From: Mesoterricola sediminis
GTDB lineage: Bacteria > Acidobacteriota > Holophagae > Holophagales > Holophagaceae
Direction: 5' to 3'
Length of the DNA stretch: 64,000 nt
Assembly: GCF_030295425.1 (NCBI RefSeq)
Contig: NZ_AP027081.1
Location: 186,001 to 250,000 of the forward strand
Below the pieces are notes generated by a model that had not been told where the DNA came from, did no database searches, and was given only the letters and a program-made list of their open reading frames with translations. Numbering within the stretch: position 1 is the stretch's first letter; every line of letters begins with the position of its first letter. Both the position numbers and the translations under genes were made by a program. Below are positions 50,906 to 59,071 of this stretch, piece by piece.

Positions 50906-52282
50906 TCAGTGCGCCGCGAGGGCGGCGGCGGGGAGGATCGAGCGGGTTCCGGGCATGCAGGTCTTGTGCTGCACGTGGTACTCGAACTCGTCCCGGAACT
51001 TCTGCAGCATGCTCTCCATCGGGCCGCAGGCGGCGTCGCCCAGGGGGCAGAGGGTGCGCATGTTGATCCGCGGGGGCAGGCTCGCCAGGAGGTCCAGGTC
51101 GTCGGGGCGGCCCTGCCCGTGCTCGAGGCGGTGGAGGATCATCTCCATCCAGTTGCAGCCTTCCCGGCAGGGCGTGCACTGCCCGCAGCTCTCGTGGGCG
51201 TAGAACTTGATGAGGCGCAGGGTGGCCTGGACCATGCAGGTGCGCTCGTCCATCACGATGAGCCCGCCGGAGCCGGCCATGGAGCCCCGGGCCCGCACGG
51301 TGTCGAAGTCGAGGGGGCAGTCAAAGTCCTTGGCGGTGAAGACGGGGGCGCTGCTGCCGCCGGGGATCACGGCCTTGATCTTCGCGCCGGTGGAGGAGCC
51401 GCCGGCGAGGTCGTTCATGAGGAATTCCAGGGGCAGGCCCAGGGGGAGCTCGTAGAGGCCGGGGCGCTTCACGTGGCCCGAGACGCCGTAGATGCGGGTG
51501 CCGGTGTTGCCGGGCGTGCCGAGCTTGGCGTACTCCGCGCCGCCCATGCGGAGGATCGGGGCCACCGCGGCCAGGGTCTCGACGTTGTTCACGGTGGTGG
51601 GCTGGCCGAAGGCGCCCACGGAGGCCGGGAAGGGGGGCTTCACGCGGGGCTCGCCGCGGCGGCCCTCGAGGCTGTTCAGGAGGGCGGTCTCCTCGCCGCA
51701 GATGTAGGCGCCGGCGCCCCGGTAGGTGAGGATGTCGAAGTCCCAGCCCGTGCCCAGGATGTTCCTGCCCAGGTAGCCCGCGTCCCGGGCCTCCTGGATG
51801 GCGGCCTCGAGCTTGTCGATGAGCCAGGAGAACTCGCCCCGCAGGTAGATGAAGCCCATCCTGCACTGCATGGCCCAGCCGCCGATGATCATGCCCTCGA
51901 TGAGCTGGTGGGGGTTGTACTCGAGGATCGCGCGGTCCTTGAAGGTGCCGGGCTCGCCCTCGTCGCCGTTGCACACCAGGTAGCGGGTGTGCTTGCGCTC
52001 GGGGGTGTCCTTGGGCATGAAGCTCCACTTGAGGCCCGTCCGGAATCCCGCGCCGCCGCGGCCGCGGATGTCGGAGGCCTTGACCTCGGCGGTGACCGCG
52101 GTCGGCTCCATCTTCAGGGCCTTCTTCATGCCCTGGTAGCCCTCCCAGCGGCCCTCGTAGACCTTGAGGTGCCAGTTGTCCAGGTCGCCCGCGCCGCGGA
52201 GCATGAGGTTGGGGTACTTGTCGGAGCCGAAGCCGGGGAAGGTGTAGCTCTGGTGATCGGGCTTGGTGCGGATGGCGGCCAT
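50906..52282 (-). CDS. nuoF: NADH-quinone oxidoreductase subunit NuoF
   Basis: A 458-residue flavoprotein that takes electrons from NADH to FMN and then to an iron-sulfur cluster. It has the FMN/NADH motifs SDIRGRGGAGFRTGLKW, NGDEGEPGTFKDR and GAGAYICGEETALLNSLEGR, and the cluster ligands in ESCGQCTPCREG plus the distant Cys in TLCPLGDAA. Length is normal for NuoF. Start ATG at 52282 with GGGGAG at 6 bases. nuoE lies two bases upstream. No nuoG or membrane subunits are present downstream, where the inverted-repeat module begins. Confidence 0.94.
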   Translation of the reverse strand: MAAIRTKPDHQSYTFPGFGSDKYPNLMLRGAGDLDNWHLKVYEGRWEGYQGMKKALKMEPTAVTAEVKASDIRGRGGAGFRTGLKWSFMPKDTPERKHTRYLVCNGDEGEPGTFKDRAILEYNPHQLIEGMIIGGWAMQCRMGFIYLRGEFSWLIDKLEAAIQEARDAGYLGRNILGTGWDFDILTYRGAGAYICGEETALLNSLEGRRGEPRVKPPFPASVGAFGQPTTVNNVETLAAVAPILRMGGAEYAKLGTPGNTGTRIYGVSGHVKRPGLYELPLGLPLEFLMNDLAGGSSTGAKIKAVIPGGSSAPVFTAKDFDCPLDFDTVRARGSMAGSGGLIVMDERTCMVQATLRLIKFYAHESCGQCTPCREGCNWMEMILHRLEHGQGRPDDLDLLASLPPRINMRTLCPLGDAACGPMESMLQKFRDEFEYHVQHKTCMPGTRSILPAAALAAH

Positions 52283-52284
52283 GG

Positions 52285-52860
52285 TCACTCCCCCCACGCG
52301 GCGGTCTCGCCGCGCCGGCAGGCGTCGATGATCGCCTCCAGCTTGGCCTCGTCCACGAACTCGTCGAAGACGCCGTGGTTGATCTGGATGCAGGGGCCGC
52401 TTCCGCAGGACGCGAGGCACTCCACCTCCTCGACGCTCCACATGCCGTCGGCCGTTGGGCCTTCGCCGGGGCGGGCCCCGGTCCTGTCGATGACCTTCTG
52501 GAGGAGTTCGGCCGCGCCGTTCAGGGCGCAGCTGAGGTTCGTGCACACCTCGAAGTGGTACCGGCCCACGGGGCGCTTGCGGAACATGGTGTAGAAGGTG
52601 GCGACGCCGAAGACGTGCCCCTCGGGCACCCCCAGCGCCGCGGCGACCTCCTTCATGGCCCCCAGGCTGAGGAAGCCGAATTCCTTCTGGGCGATGTAGA
52701 GGGCCGGGAGGGTGCCGGCGAGCTTGTCCGGGAACCGGGCGGCGATCTCCTGGATCTTGGCCACGGATTCGGGGCTCAGCTTCTCGCGCTTGGCCTTGGG
52801 CAGACGCTCGCCCGGGGCGAGGGGCGCGTCGCTGGTTTCGGGGGGCAGGGGATGGTTCAT
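52285..52860 (-). CDS. nuoE: NADH-quinone oxidoreductase subunit NuoE
   Basis: A 191-residue thioredoxin-like [2Fe-2S] subunit (N1a cluster) that partners NuoF in the NADH module. Ligands have the family spacing: CTNLSC (CX4C) and CLASCG (CX3C), with GVATFYTMFRKRPVGRYHFE in between. The N-terminus is extended by about 25 Pro/Lys-rich residues before the helical domain; ATG at 52860 is the only plausible start, further upstream codons lack a ribosome site. It is transcribed with nuoF and lies 117 bp downstream of yceI on the same strand. Confidence 0.93.
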   Translation of the reverse strand: MNHPLPPETSDAPLAPGERLPKAKREKLSPESVAKIQEIAARFPDKLAGTLPALYIAQKEFGFLSLGAMKEVAAALGVPEGHVFGVATFYTMFRKRPVGRYHFEVCTNLSCALNGAAELLQKVIDRTGARPGEGPTADGMWSVEEVECLASCGSGPCIQINHGVFDEFVDEAKLEAIIDACRRGETAAWGE

Positions 52861-52977
52861 AAGGTGGGCTCGTCCGTTGGAAAGGCCTGGAGATCCGATT
52901 CTAACCTGGATCCAGGGGCCGCCGGGCACAGGAAAGCCCCCCGGGGCGGGGGGCTCGATCCGGGGGGCGGGGCGGGG

Positions 52978-53559
52978 TCAGTGGACCTTGCCGGCCTCGA
53001 TGTTCAGGCTGATCTCCACCTCATCGCCCAGGGGGCCGACCATGCCGGCCATGCCGTAGTCCGAGCGCTTGATCGTGACCGTCCCCTCGAAGCCCGCCAC
53101 GACGGAGCCCGGCTGCATGCCGGCCATCGTGCCCAGGTTGGAGACGGGGATGGTGAGGGTGCGGGTGACGCCGTGGAGGGTGAAGGCCCCGGTCACCTCC
53201 AGCTTGCCCTTGGCGACCTCCTTCACGGAGGTGCTCTTGAAGGTGAGGGTGGGGTACTTGGCCACGTCGAAGAAGTCGGGGCTCTTGAGGTGCTTGTCGC
53301 GGCCCTCGTTGCCGGTGTTGATGGAGGCCGCGTCGATGGTGACGTCCACGGAGGACTTGGTGATGTCCTTGGTGTTGACGTTGATCGTCCCCTCGTACTT
53401 GGCGAAGCCGCCGGTGGTCCGGGCCACGAAGTGGCGGATCTTGAAGGCGACCGCGGAATGGACGGGGTCGATCTTGTAGGTGTCGACGTCGCCGGCCACG
53501 GCGGGCAGGACCATCAGCAGGGCGGCGGCGGGAATCAGAAGGCGGCGGGAAAAGTTCAT
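52978..53559 (-). CDS. yceI: YceI-family periplasmic lipid-binding protein
   Basis: A 193-residue exported protein of the YceI family, lipocalin-like beta-barrels that bind polyisoprenoids. Signal peptide MNFSRRLLIPAAALLMVLPA; mature part begins DTYKIDPVHSAVAFKIRHFV, and has NTGNEGRDKHLKSPDFFDV and GAFTLHGVTRTLTIPV, all family landmarks. The ATG at 53559 follows GAGGAG. It is divergent from a MarR-family regulator gene, and a perfect dyad lies 15 bp before its start, which suggests repression by that regulator. Confidence 0.92.
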   Translation of the reverse strand: MNFSRRLLIPAAALLMVLPAVAGDVDTYKIDPVHSAVAFKIRHFVARTTGGFAKYEGTINVNTKDITKSSVDVTIDAASINTGNEGRDKHLKSPDFFDVAKYPTLTFKSTSVKEVAKGKLEVTGAFTLHGVTRTLTIPVSNLGTMAGMQPGSVVAGFEGTVTIKRSDYGMAGMVGPLGDEVEISLNIEAGKVH

Positions 53560-53574
53560 CGGGATCTCCTCAAA

Positions 53575-53590
53575 AGATGTTGTAACATCT
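53575..53590. promoter_or_regulatory. Dyad operator between yceI and marR
   Basis: AGATGTT-GT-AACATCT, perfect 7-bp arms with a 2-bp spacer, in the divergent gap and close to the yceI ribosome site. Its length and symmetry suit a MarR dimer. A -10-like TAATAG on the yceI strand lies directly beside it, so binding would block transcription. Confidence 0.65.
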
Positions 53591-53730
53591 ATTACCAATG
53601 TAGTCGGCTTTTGGGGGAACGCAACATGAAATTGAAAAAAATCGGAGGAGCCGCCGGAAGCCCCCCTGTGGAAACCCGCCGCCCCTCCCTACACTGGGAG
53701 GCGCCCCACGGCGCAGGACCGCTCGAAACC

Positions 53731-54222
53731 ATGGACATCCGCGAAGAACTCCTCATCGGCAAGCCCCTGGAACCCGGCCAGGAGCAGCTCCTGTCCATCC
53801 TCCTGGCCCGCGAGTTCGTCACGCGGCTCACCGACGAACGCCTCTTCAAGCCCGCGGGGATCACGGACCAGCAGTTCAACGTGCTCCGCATCCTCAAGGG
53901 CGGCCCGGAGGAGGGCTACCTCATCCGCGAGCTCCGCCGGCGCATCATCTCCCGCAGCGCGGACGTGCCCCGGCTCGTGGACCGCATGATGAAGGCCGGC
54001 CTGGTCCGGCGCCGGGAGGACCCCTCGGACCGCCGCGGCTGCCTCGTCCAGCTCACGCCGGAAGGCCGGGCGCTGGAGGCGCGGCTGGCCCCCCTCCACT
54101 CGGCGTTGTGCGCCGAGGTGGGGGCCATCCTGTCCGCGGAGGAGAACCGGACGCTGACCGACCTGCTCCAGAAGCTGCGCGAGGGGATCCAGGCGGGCCT
54201 GGGGCGGCAGCCGCAGCCCTGA
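53731..54222 (+). CDS. MarR-family transcriptional regulator
   Basis: A 163-residue winged-helix repressor. The sequence has DQQFNVLRILKGGPEEGYLI, the recognition helix ISRSADVPRLVDRMMKAGLV and the wing RREDPSDRRGCLVQLTPEGR; flanking helices form the dimer. The start is the ATG at 53731; an in-frame ATG at 53626 would add 35 residues without family likeness, but has a position closer to the operator. The gene is divergent from yceI with the dyad at 53575-53590 between them. It probably represses yceI and itself in response to a small lipophilic or phenolic ligand; the ligand is unknown. Confidence 0.88.
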   Translation: MDIREELLIGKPLEPGQEQLLSILLAREFVTRLTDERLFKPAGITDQQFNVLRILKGGPEEGYLIRELRRRIISRSADVPRLVDRMMKAGLVRRREDPSDRRGCLVQLTPEGRALEARLAPLHSALCAEVGAILSAEENRTLTDLLQKLREGIQAGLGRQPQP

Positions 54223-54236
54223 TCGCCGGGCCCCGC

Positions 54237-55379
54237 TCAGCCCTTGCCGGCTCCGGGCCGCAGCACCAGGAGGGTGAGCTCCTGGGGCACCAGGAAGCGG
54301 TTGGGGGGGCCCCAGACGCCGGTGCCCACGCTGGTGTAGACCCACAGATCGCCCTCCCTGGACAGCCCCTTGCCATGCCGGAACAGGGACGGCACCAGGA
54401 GGCTCCAGGGGAAGTACTGCCCGCCGTGGGTGTGCCCTGAAAGCTGCAGCCGCACCCCGGCCTCCGAGGCGGCGCGGGTCCCGGTCGGCGGGTGGAAGAG
54501 CAGGATGGGCACCGCCTCCGCGGGAACGCCGGCCAGGGCCCGCGCCAGGTCCGGGCCCTGGCCCAGCTGGGCCGCGGTGGGGTCGGGCATGCCGGCCACG
54601 GCGAGCCGGGCCCCGTCGTGCTCCAGCACCACATGGGCGTTGTCCAGGACCCGCCAGCCCATGCCCCGGATCACCTGCAGCCACCGCCCCACCCCGGAGT
54701 AGTACTCATGGTTCCCCGTCACAAAGGCCGCGCCATGGCGGGCCTGGATGGCGCCCAGGCGTTCCGCCTTGGGCCGGACCCCATCGGCCTCGGCGTCCAC
54801 CAGGTCGCCGGTGACCGCCAGCAGGTCGGGGCGGAGCGCGTTGGCGGCGCGCACCAGGTGCTCCACCTGGTACCAGGGCGTCGTCGGGCTGAGGTGCAGG
54901 TCCGAGATCTGGACGATGCGGAAGCCGTCCAGGGCCGCCGGCAGCCCCGCGATGGGGATCTCCACCGTGCGCGTCTGCACCGGCCGCAGGGCCGTGGCCA
55001 GGCCGAGCAGGGAGGTGCCCAGGGCCGCCGCCGCGGCCACCCCCAGGGCCCAGGGGCCCAGCTGCCATCCCGTGGCCCGGCCCGCCAGGGCCTGGACCAG
55101 GTCCGCCACCGCCAGGTAGACCAGGAAGGTCGAGACCAGGCTGAAGCAGCCGTGGCTGAGCCAGAGCAGGGCGCCCAGGCGGTGCCCCAGCACCGGGACC
55201 CGCTGCAGGAGGGTGACCAGCAGCATGCCCACCAGCAGGGACGCCACGGTGAGGCGCACGGCGGTGGCATGGGCGGCCAGGGCCGGCCAAAGGGCCATGG
55301 AACGCTCGGACAGGTAGGTTCCGGCGCCGCCCAGCACGAGGAGCAGCACGGAGAAGAAGATCGCGAAACGGAGGAGCAT
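54237..55379 (-). CDS. Membrane-bound metallophosphoesterase
   Basis: A 380-residue protein. The N-terminal 130 residues carry four hydrophobic segments; the rest is a calcineurin-like phosphoesterase with the complete dimetal site: QISDLHLSP, TGDLVD, GNHEYY, LFHPP and LSGHTHGGQ. Related membrane proteins (YkuE/YaeI-like) are linked with phospholipid or lipid-A precursor cleavage. It converges on the marR gene with 14 bp between stops. The start is the ATG just before the first membrane segment. Substrate unknown. Confidence 0.88.
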   Translation of the reverse strand: MLLRFAIFFSVLLLVLGGAGTYLSERSMALWPALAAHATAVRLTVASLLVGMLLVTLLQRVPVLGHRLGALLWLSHGCFSLVSTFLVYLAVADLVQALAGRATGWQLGPWALGVAAAAALGTSLLGLATALRPVQTRTVEIPIAGLPAALDGFRIVQISDLHLSPTTPWYQVEHLVRAANALRPDLLAVTGDLVDAEADGVRPKAERLGAIQARHGAAFVTGNHEYYSGVGRWLQVIRGMGWRVLDNAHVVLEHDGARLAVAGMPDPTAAQLGQGPDLARALAGVPAEAVPILLFHPPTGTRAASEAGVRLQLSGHTHGGQYFPWSLLVPSLFRHGKGLSREGDLWVYTSVGTGVWGPPNRFLVPQELTLLVLRPGAGKG

Positions 55380-55411
55380 GTCAGGTCCGGGTCAAAGGAT
55401 CGGGAGCGGTT

Positions 55412-56674
55412 TCACCCGAGCGCGGGTTGGGGATGCAGGTCATACCACCCCTGGGTGAAGGGCCTGCGCAAGGGGGCGGGTTCCGGCCGCAGGCGGGGGG
55501 CGATGAGGCGGGCCGCGTGGTTCGGAAGGCAGTCGCGGTGGCGCAGGTAGCAGACCTGCGCCACCGGCTCGGCGCCGAGGGTGCTCTTGATCTCGGCGGC
55601 GGTTCGGCCGTACCGGAGCTGGGCGCACCCCCGGGCGATGGCGAGGTCCAGGTAGTCGCACAGGAGGCGCGGGTAGATGGACAGCTCCTGGTTGCGGGCG
55701 TAGTCCAGGCCCACGAGGTGGGCTTCCAGGATGCCCGCCCAGGCGAAGGCGGTGAGGAAGCCCACCAGCACGCCGTCCTGGAAGTAGCCGCGCACGATGA
55801 ATTCGGGGCCCAGGGTCCGGCGCAGGTTCAGGAACGTGGCGAAGGTGGGCCGTCCGAGGCGGTTGCCGGCCCTCAGGTGGACCGCGTCGAACAGCTCCAT
55901 CCAGCGGTCCTGGAGGCGGAGGAGATCCTCGGCGTCGAGATCCCGGACGGCCAGGGTGCGGGACTTGGCGTAGGCGCGCCGGGCCTTCACCCGGTACTTC
56001 GAAGCCAGGCAGCCCAGGTAGGTCTCGAGGCTGTCCCAGGACGGATCCAGCCGCAGCACCATGGCGGGCTCGAGGCCCAGTTCCGCGAAGGCGTGCCGGC
56101 CCAGGGTCTCCCCGAAGGGCTGGGCGGCGGCGTCCAGGTCCTTGACGAGGACCCCGTCGATGGCCCCGGTTCCCTCCAGGTCGCGCTGCACCGCGGTCAG
56201 CGCGGCGGAGAGGGCCTCCATCGCCGGGCGGGGCTGGATGGCCGGATCGAAATGGAAGCCGTGCTGCCCGGCGACCATCGGGTTGCCGCAGACGAGCACC
56301 TGGAAGTCCAGGGGCCGCTCCGCGAGGCGGAGGCTGCGGGCGAGGAAGGCCAGGGCGGGGCGTCCCTGGAACCGTTCCCCCAGGGGCCGCCCCTGGAAGC
56401 GGGTCCGCTGGAAGCACGCCACCCCCACCACCCGTTCCCCCTCCTGGAACAGGGCGTAGCGCAGGGCCTCCCCCGGCGGCAGCCCGCCCTGCACGGCCCG
56501 GAGGTAGGGGCGCTGGAGGAAGGGGCTCGCCTGCGCCGCCAGGGCGTCCCAGCCGGAGGCCCCGGGGGCGTCGATATCCTCCAGGATCCGGAAGGCCAGG
56601 GGGGAGTCGCCGTGGCTTCCGCACCGGAGCCGGCAGGTCTTCGGGGGCGTGGGATGGGAGGCGGCAGGGGGCAT
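55412..56674 (-). CDS. FemAB/GNAT-like acyltransferase family protein
   Basis: A 420-residue cytoplasmic protein. The pattern of two GNAT-like halves is suggested by ALRYALFQEGERVVGVACFQ, the helical insertion YLGCLASKYRVKARRAYAKS, and the second half FIVRGYFQDGVLVGFLTAFA with LHAG-like LVGLDYARNQELSIYPRLL. Such proteins (FemABX, DUF482-like) transfer amino acids or acyl groups. A specific reaction cannot be given. Its promoter contains an operator identical in core to that upstream of the tetR gene, so it is probably controlled by that regulator. Confidence 0.7.
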   Translation of the reverse strand: MPPAASHPTPPKTCRLRCGSHGDSPLAFRILEDIDAPGASGWDALAAQASPFLQRPYLRAVQGGLPPGEALRYALFQEGERVVGVACFQRTRFQGRPLGERFQGRPALAFLARSLRLAERPLDFQVLVCGNPMVAGQHGFHFDPAIQPRPAMEALSAALTAVQRDLEGTGAIDGVLVKDLDAAAQPFGETLGRHAFAELGLEPAMVLRLDPSWDSLETYLGCLASKYRVKARRAYAKSRTLAVRDLDAEDLLRLQDRWMELFDAVHLRAGNRLGRPTFATFLNLRRTLGPEFIVRGYFQDGVLVGFLTAFAWAGILEAHLVGLDYARNQELSIYPRLLCDYLDLAIARGCAQLRYGRTAAEIKSTLGAEPVAQVCYLRHRDCLPNHAARLIAPRLRPEPAPLRRPFTQGWYDLHPQPALG

Positions 56675-56712
56675 GGGCGACGGTCCTTCTTCGCGGATCC
56701 GGAATGAGTGGG

Positions 56713-56741
56713 TGTCTAGTCAGTCATGATTCGTGCAAAAA
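56713..56741 (-). promoter_or_regulatory. Promoter with TetR operator for the FemAB-like gene
   Basis: On the minus strand TTTTTG (56741-56736), 17-bp spacer, TAGACA (56718-56713). The 11-base core CTAGTCAGTCA (plus strand 56716-56726) overlaps the -10 and spacer and recurs upstream of tetR at 57347-57357. The same protein should thus bind both. Confidence 0.6.
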
Positions 56742-56743
56742 AA

Positions 56744-57310
56744 TCAGGAGAGCATCCGCCAGAAGGCCTCGAAGGCCTCCCGTCCATGGGCGTCGGCATG
56801 GTCCGGGTCCTGGAGGGCGAAGTCGAGGGTCGCGTCCGCCAGGGCGTTCATCAGGGAGAGGACGAACGGCAGGGGCACCCCGCGCATGGGGCCGGCCGCG
56901 CGGATCCCCTCGAGCAGGTCCAGGACCTGGGCGAAGGACGCCGCGATGATCTGGCGGCTCGCCGGTGTGATGGCGTCGGACACGCACAGATGCGCGAGCG
57001 CCCGGCGCTTCTCGGGGCAGGCCCGCGCCCATGCCAGCCACCGGGTCCACAGGTGCAGCACCTGGGCCCGGGGGGGGCTCCCGGCGGGGAGGTCCGCCAG
57101 CGCCTGGGAGGCCATGTCGACCTTGAGCTCCAGGTAGAGCTGGTCGAACAGGTCGTGCTTCGTCTCGAAGTAGGTGAACAGGGACCCGTTGGAGACCCCG
57201 GCGGCCTTGGCGATGGCGGCCGTCGGCGCCCCCAGCCCCTGGGCCGCGATGACCCGGGTGGCCGCCGCCAGGATGGCGCTGCGCTTGTCCTCGCTCTTCG
57301 GTCTGGCCAT
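56744..57310 (-). CDS. TetR-family transcriptional regulator
   Basis: A 188-residue regulator. The N-terminal helix-turn-helix is standard: ILAAATRVIAAQGLGAPTAA, IAKAAGVSNGSLFTYFETKH and LFDQLYLELK. The rest is the ligand-binding helical domain. Start is uncertain between ATG at 57310 and GTG at 57319, both after GGTGG-rich sequence. An operator lies in its own promoter and a second precedes the FemAB-like gene downstream, indicating autorepression and control of that target. Inducer unknown. Confidence 0.9.
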   Translation of the reverse strand: MARPKSEDKRSAILAAATRVIAAQGLGAPTAAIAKAAGVSNGSLFTYFETKHDLFDQLYLELKVDMASQALADLPAGSPPRAQVLHLWTRWLAWARACPEKRRALAHLCVSDAITPASRQIIAASFAQVLDLLEGIRAAGPMRGVPLPFVLSLMNALADATLDFALQDPDHADAHGREAFEAFWRMLS

Positions 57311-57331
57311 CGCCTCCACCCTGGACCCCAG

Positions 57332-57360
57332 GTTATAGCTGATTGGCTAGTCAGTCAATC
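57332..57360 (-). promoter_or_regulatory. tetR promoter with autoregulatory operator
   Basis: On the minus strand TTGACT (57358-57353), about 15-16 bp spacer and TATAAC (57337-57332). The imperfect dyad 57341-57360 (outer arms GATTG and CAATC) overlies the -35 and spacer and contains CTAGTCAGTCA on the plus strand. Confidence 0.6.
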
Positions 57361-57565
57361 CTTGCGTCGCCACGAAACCTGGACCCGGGGTGAAGGTGCT
57401 GGACGAGGCGGGAGGTGTCCTTCGGGCGGCCACCCCGGGCGCCGCGTCCGCCACCTCTCTTGGATCATCCGTACGCGATGGGAGCGGCCCCTGCCGGAGG
57501 TCCGGGGGCCCGGCATGGGGCCCCCAGGGGGCGATGCCCCCGATGGACGTGCCGCGGACGCTGTG

Positions 57566-58987
57566 CTAGGGGCGGCCCTTCCCCTTGGCGGGTCCGCGGG
57601 CGCCGGCGGGCCTGGGGCCCGAGGGCTTGCCGGGGCCGCCGGACCGGGCGGGACGGGGGCCGGCGTCCCGGAAGGCGGGGCGCCGCTGGGCTTCGCGGCC
57701 CTTGGGACCATCGGCGGCCGCGTGGGGGCGGCCGCCGTGGCGGGGGGGACGCTCCTCGGCGCGGGCGGGGCGCGGTCCGCTCCGGGCCGGGCGATCCTCG
57801 GGACCGCGGGCGGGGCGATCCTCGCGGGATGGGCGGCCTTCACCGCGGGCGGGGCGATCCTCCCGGGACGGACGGCCTTCACCGCGGGCGGAGCGATCCT
57901 CCCGGGACGGGCGGCCTTCGCCGCGGCCGGGCCGGTCCTCGCCGAACCGGGCGGCGCGGCGGACCCGCTCGAGCTTGCGCTCCTCGGTGATCTTCGGCTT
58001 GTAGATGGCCTCCTCGCCCTTGATGCCGGCCTCGGCGCGCTCCACGCGCCGGGCGTTGCGCAGGGCCTTCAGGACCTTCTCCATGTCCGCGGGCAGGGGG
58101 GCCGTGACCGTGACGCCCTCCCCGGTGACGGGGTGCCGGAAGCCGAGCAGTTCCGCATGGAGGGCCTGGCGGTCGATGAGGGGGCTCTTCGTGCCGTAGA
58201 CCTGGTCCCCGAGCAGGGGGAACCCGCGCTCCGCGAACTGGACGCGGATCTGGTTCCGGCGGCCCGTCTCGAGCTTGACCTCGATGACGGTGTGCCCCGG
58301 GAGGCGCTCCAGGACGCGGTAGTGGGTGACGGCGAGCTTGGCGCCCTTGAGGTCGTGCTTGGCCTTCGTCTTCTCGGGCACCACGGCCATGCGCAGGGAC
58401 TTGCGCTCCACGAGGCGGTCCGAGAGGGTGCCGGCGTTCTCGGGGAGTTCGCCCACCAGGATGGCCTTGTACACCCGGTGCAGGTGGTGCTCGTCGAAGA
58501 TGCGCTTGAGGCCGTTGAGGGCCTCGGGGGTCTTGGCGAAGACCAGCACGCCGGAGGTGAAGCGGTCCAGGCGGTGGACGATGAAGAGGTGGAAGCGCTT
58601 GAAGCCCCGGCGCCGGTAGAGGTCGGTGATCGCCTCGGCCAGGCACGGGTCGTTGTGCTTCTCGGCGGGGACCGTGAGGAGGCCTGCGGGCTTGTCCACG
58701 AACACCAGGTGCTTGTCCTCGGAGAGGACGGCGAAGGGCGAATCGGCGGACTTGCTGGGCCGGGGGAGCTCGGCGTAGACCATGTCCGGATCGAAGACCA
58801 CGTCCAGGCGGTCCCCGGGCTTGAGGCGCAGGCCGTGGGTCCGCACCTCGGCCCCGTTGACCTTCACGCACCCGGCGTCGATGAGGCCCTTGGCCTGCCG
58901 GTGGCTGACCTCCAGCTTGCGGTGGATCTCCGCCGCGAGAGCCGTGCCCTCGGGCGCATCCGTCCAGGTTTCCGTCTTGCGGGCCAT
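57566..58987 (-). CDS. RluA-family pseudouridine synthase with long disordered tail
   Basis: A 473-residue protein. Residues 5-75 form an S4 RNA-binding domain (AAEIHRKLEVSHRQAKGLID, GDRLDVVFD). The catalytic domain has the RluA motif HRLDRFTSGVLVFAK with the catalytic Asp, and GRRNQIRVQFAERGFPLLGD. From about residue 330 the sequence becomes a 140-residue Arg/Gly/Pro/Glu-rich tail with a 13-residue unit (GRPSREDRPARGE) repeated, encoded by 39-bp tandem repeats. Start ATG at 58987 has GGAGGTG. It isomerises uridine in rRNA or tRNA; target not predictable. The tail may bind RNA or ribosomes. Confidence 0.9.
   Translation of the reverse strand: MARKTETWTDAPEGTALAAEIHRKLEVSHRQAKGLIDAGCVKVNGAEVRTHGLRLKPGDRLDVVFDPDMVYAELPRPSKSADSPFAVLSEDKHLVFVDKPAGLLTVPAEKHNDPCLAEAITDLYRRRGFKRFHLFIVHRLDRFTSGVLVFAKTPEALNGLKRIFDEHHLHRVYKAILVGELPENAGTLSDRLVERKSLRMAVVPEKTKAKHDLKGAKLAVTHYRVLERLPGHTVIEVKLETGRRNQIRVQFAERGFPLLGDQVYGTKSPLIDRQALHAELLGFRHPVTGEGVTVTAPLPADMEKVLKALRNARRVERAEAGIKGEEAIYKPKITEERKLERVRRAARFGEDRPGRGEGRPSREDRSARGEGRPSREDRPARGEGRPSREDRPARGPEDRPARSGPRPARAEERPPRHGGRPHAAADGPKGREAQRRPAFRDAGPRPARSGGPGKPSGPRPAGARGPAKGKGRP
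57808..57924 (-). repeat. 39-bp tandem repeats in rluA-like gene tail
   Basis: Three consecutive 39-bp units (57808-57846, 57847-57885, 57886-57924) differing at a few positions, preserving the frame (13 residues each). They should vary in number between strains by slippage. Confidence 0.85.
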
Positions 58988-59071
58988 GGCCACCTCCATT
59001 GCCCGGCGTCCATTGAAACGCTGGGCCTCCCAGACAGGTAACCATCAAAGGGCGCCGGCCCCAAGCGGAAA

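Noticed and set aside
57361-57565. Possible RNA gene in the gap between tetR and the pseudouridine synthase gene
   Set aside because: Only GC-rich hairpins (for example GGGGGCGATGCCCCC near 57531-57545) are visible, more likely transcript-end structure; no RNA family features.
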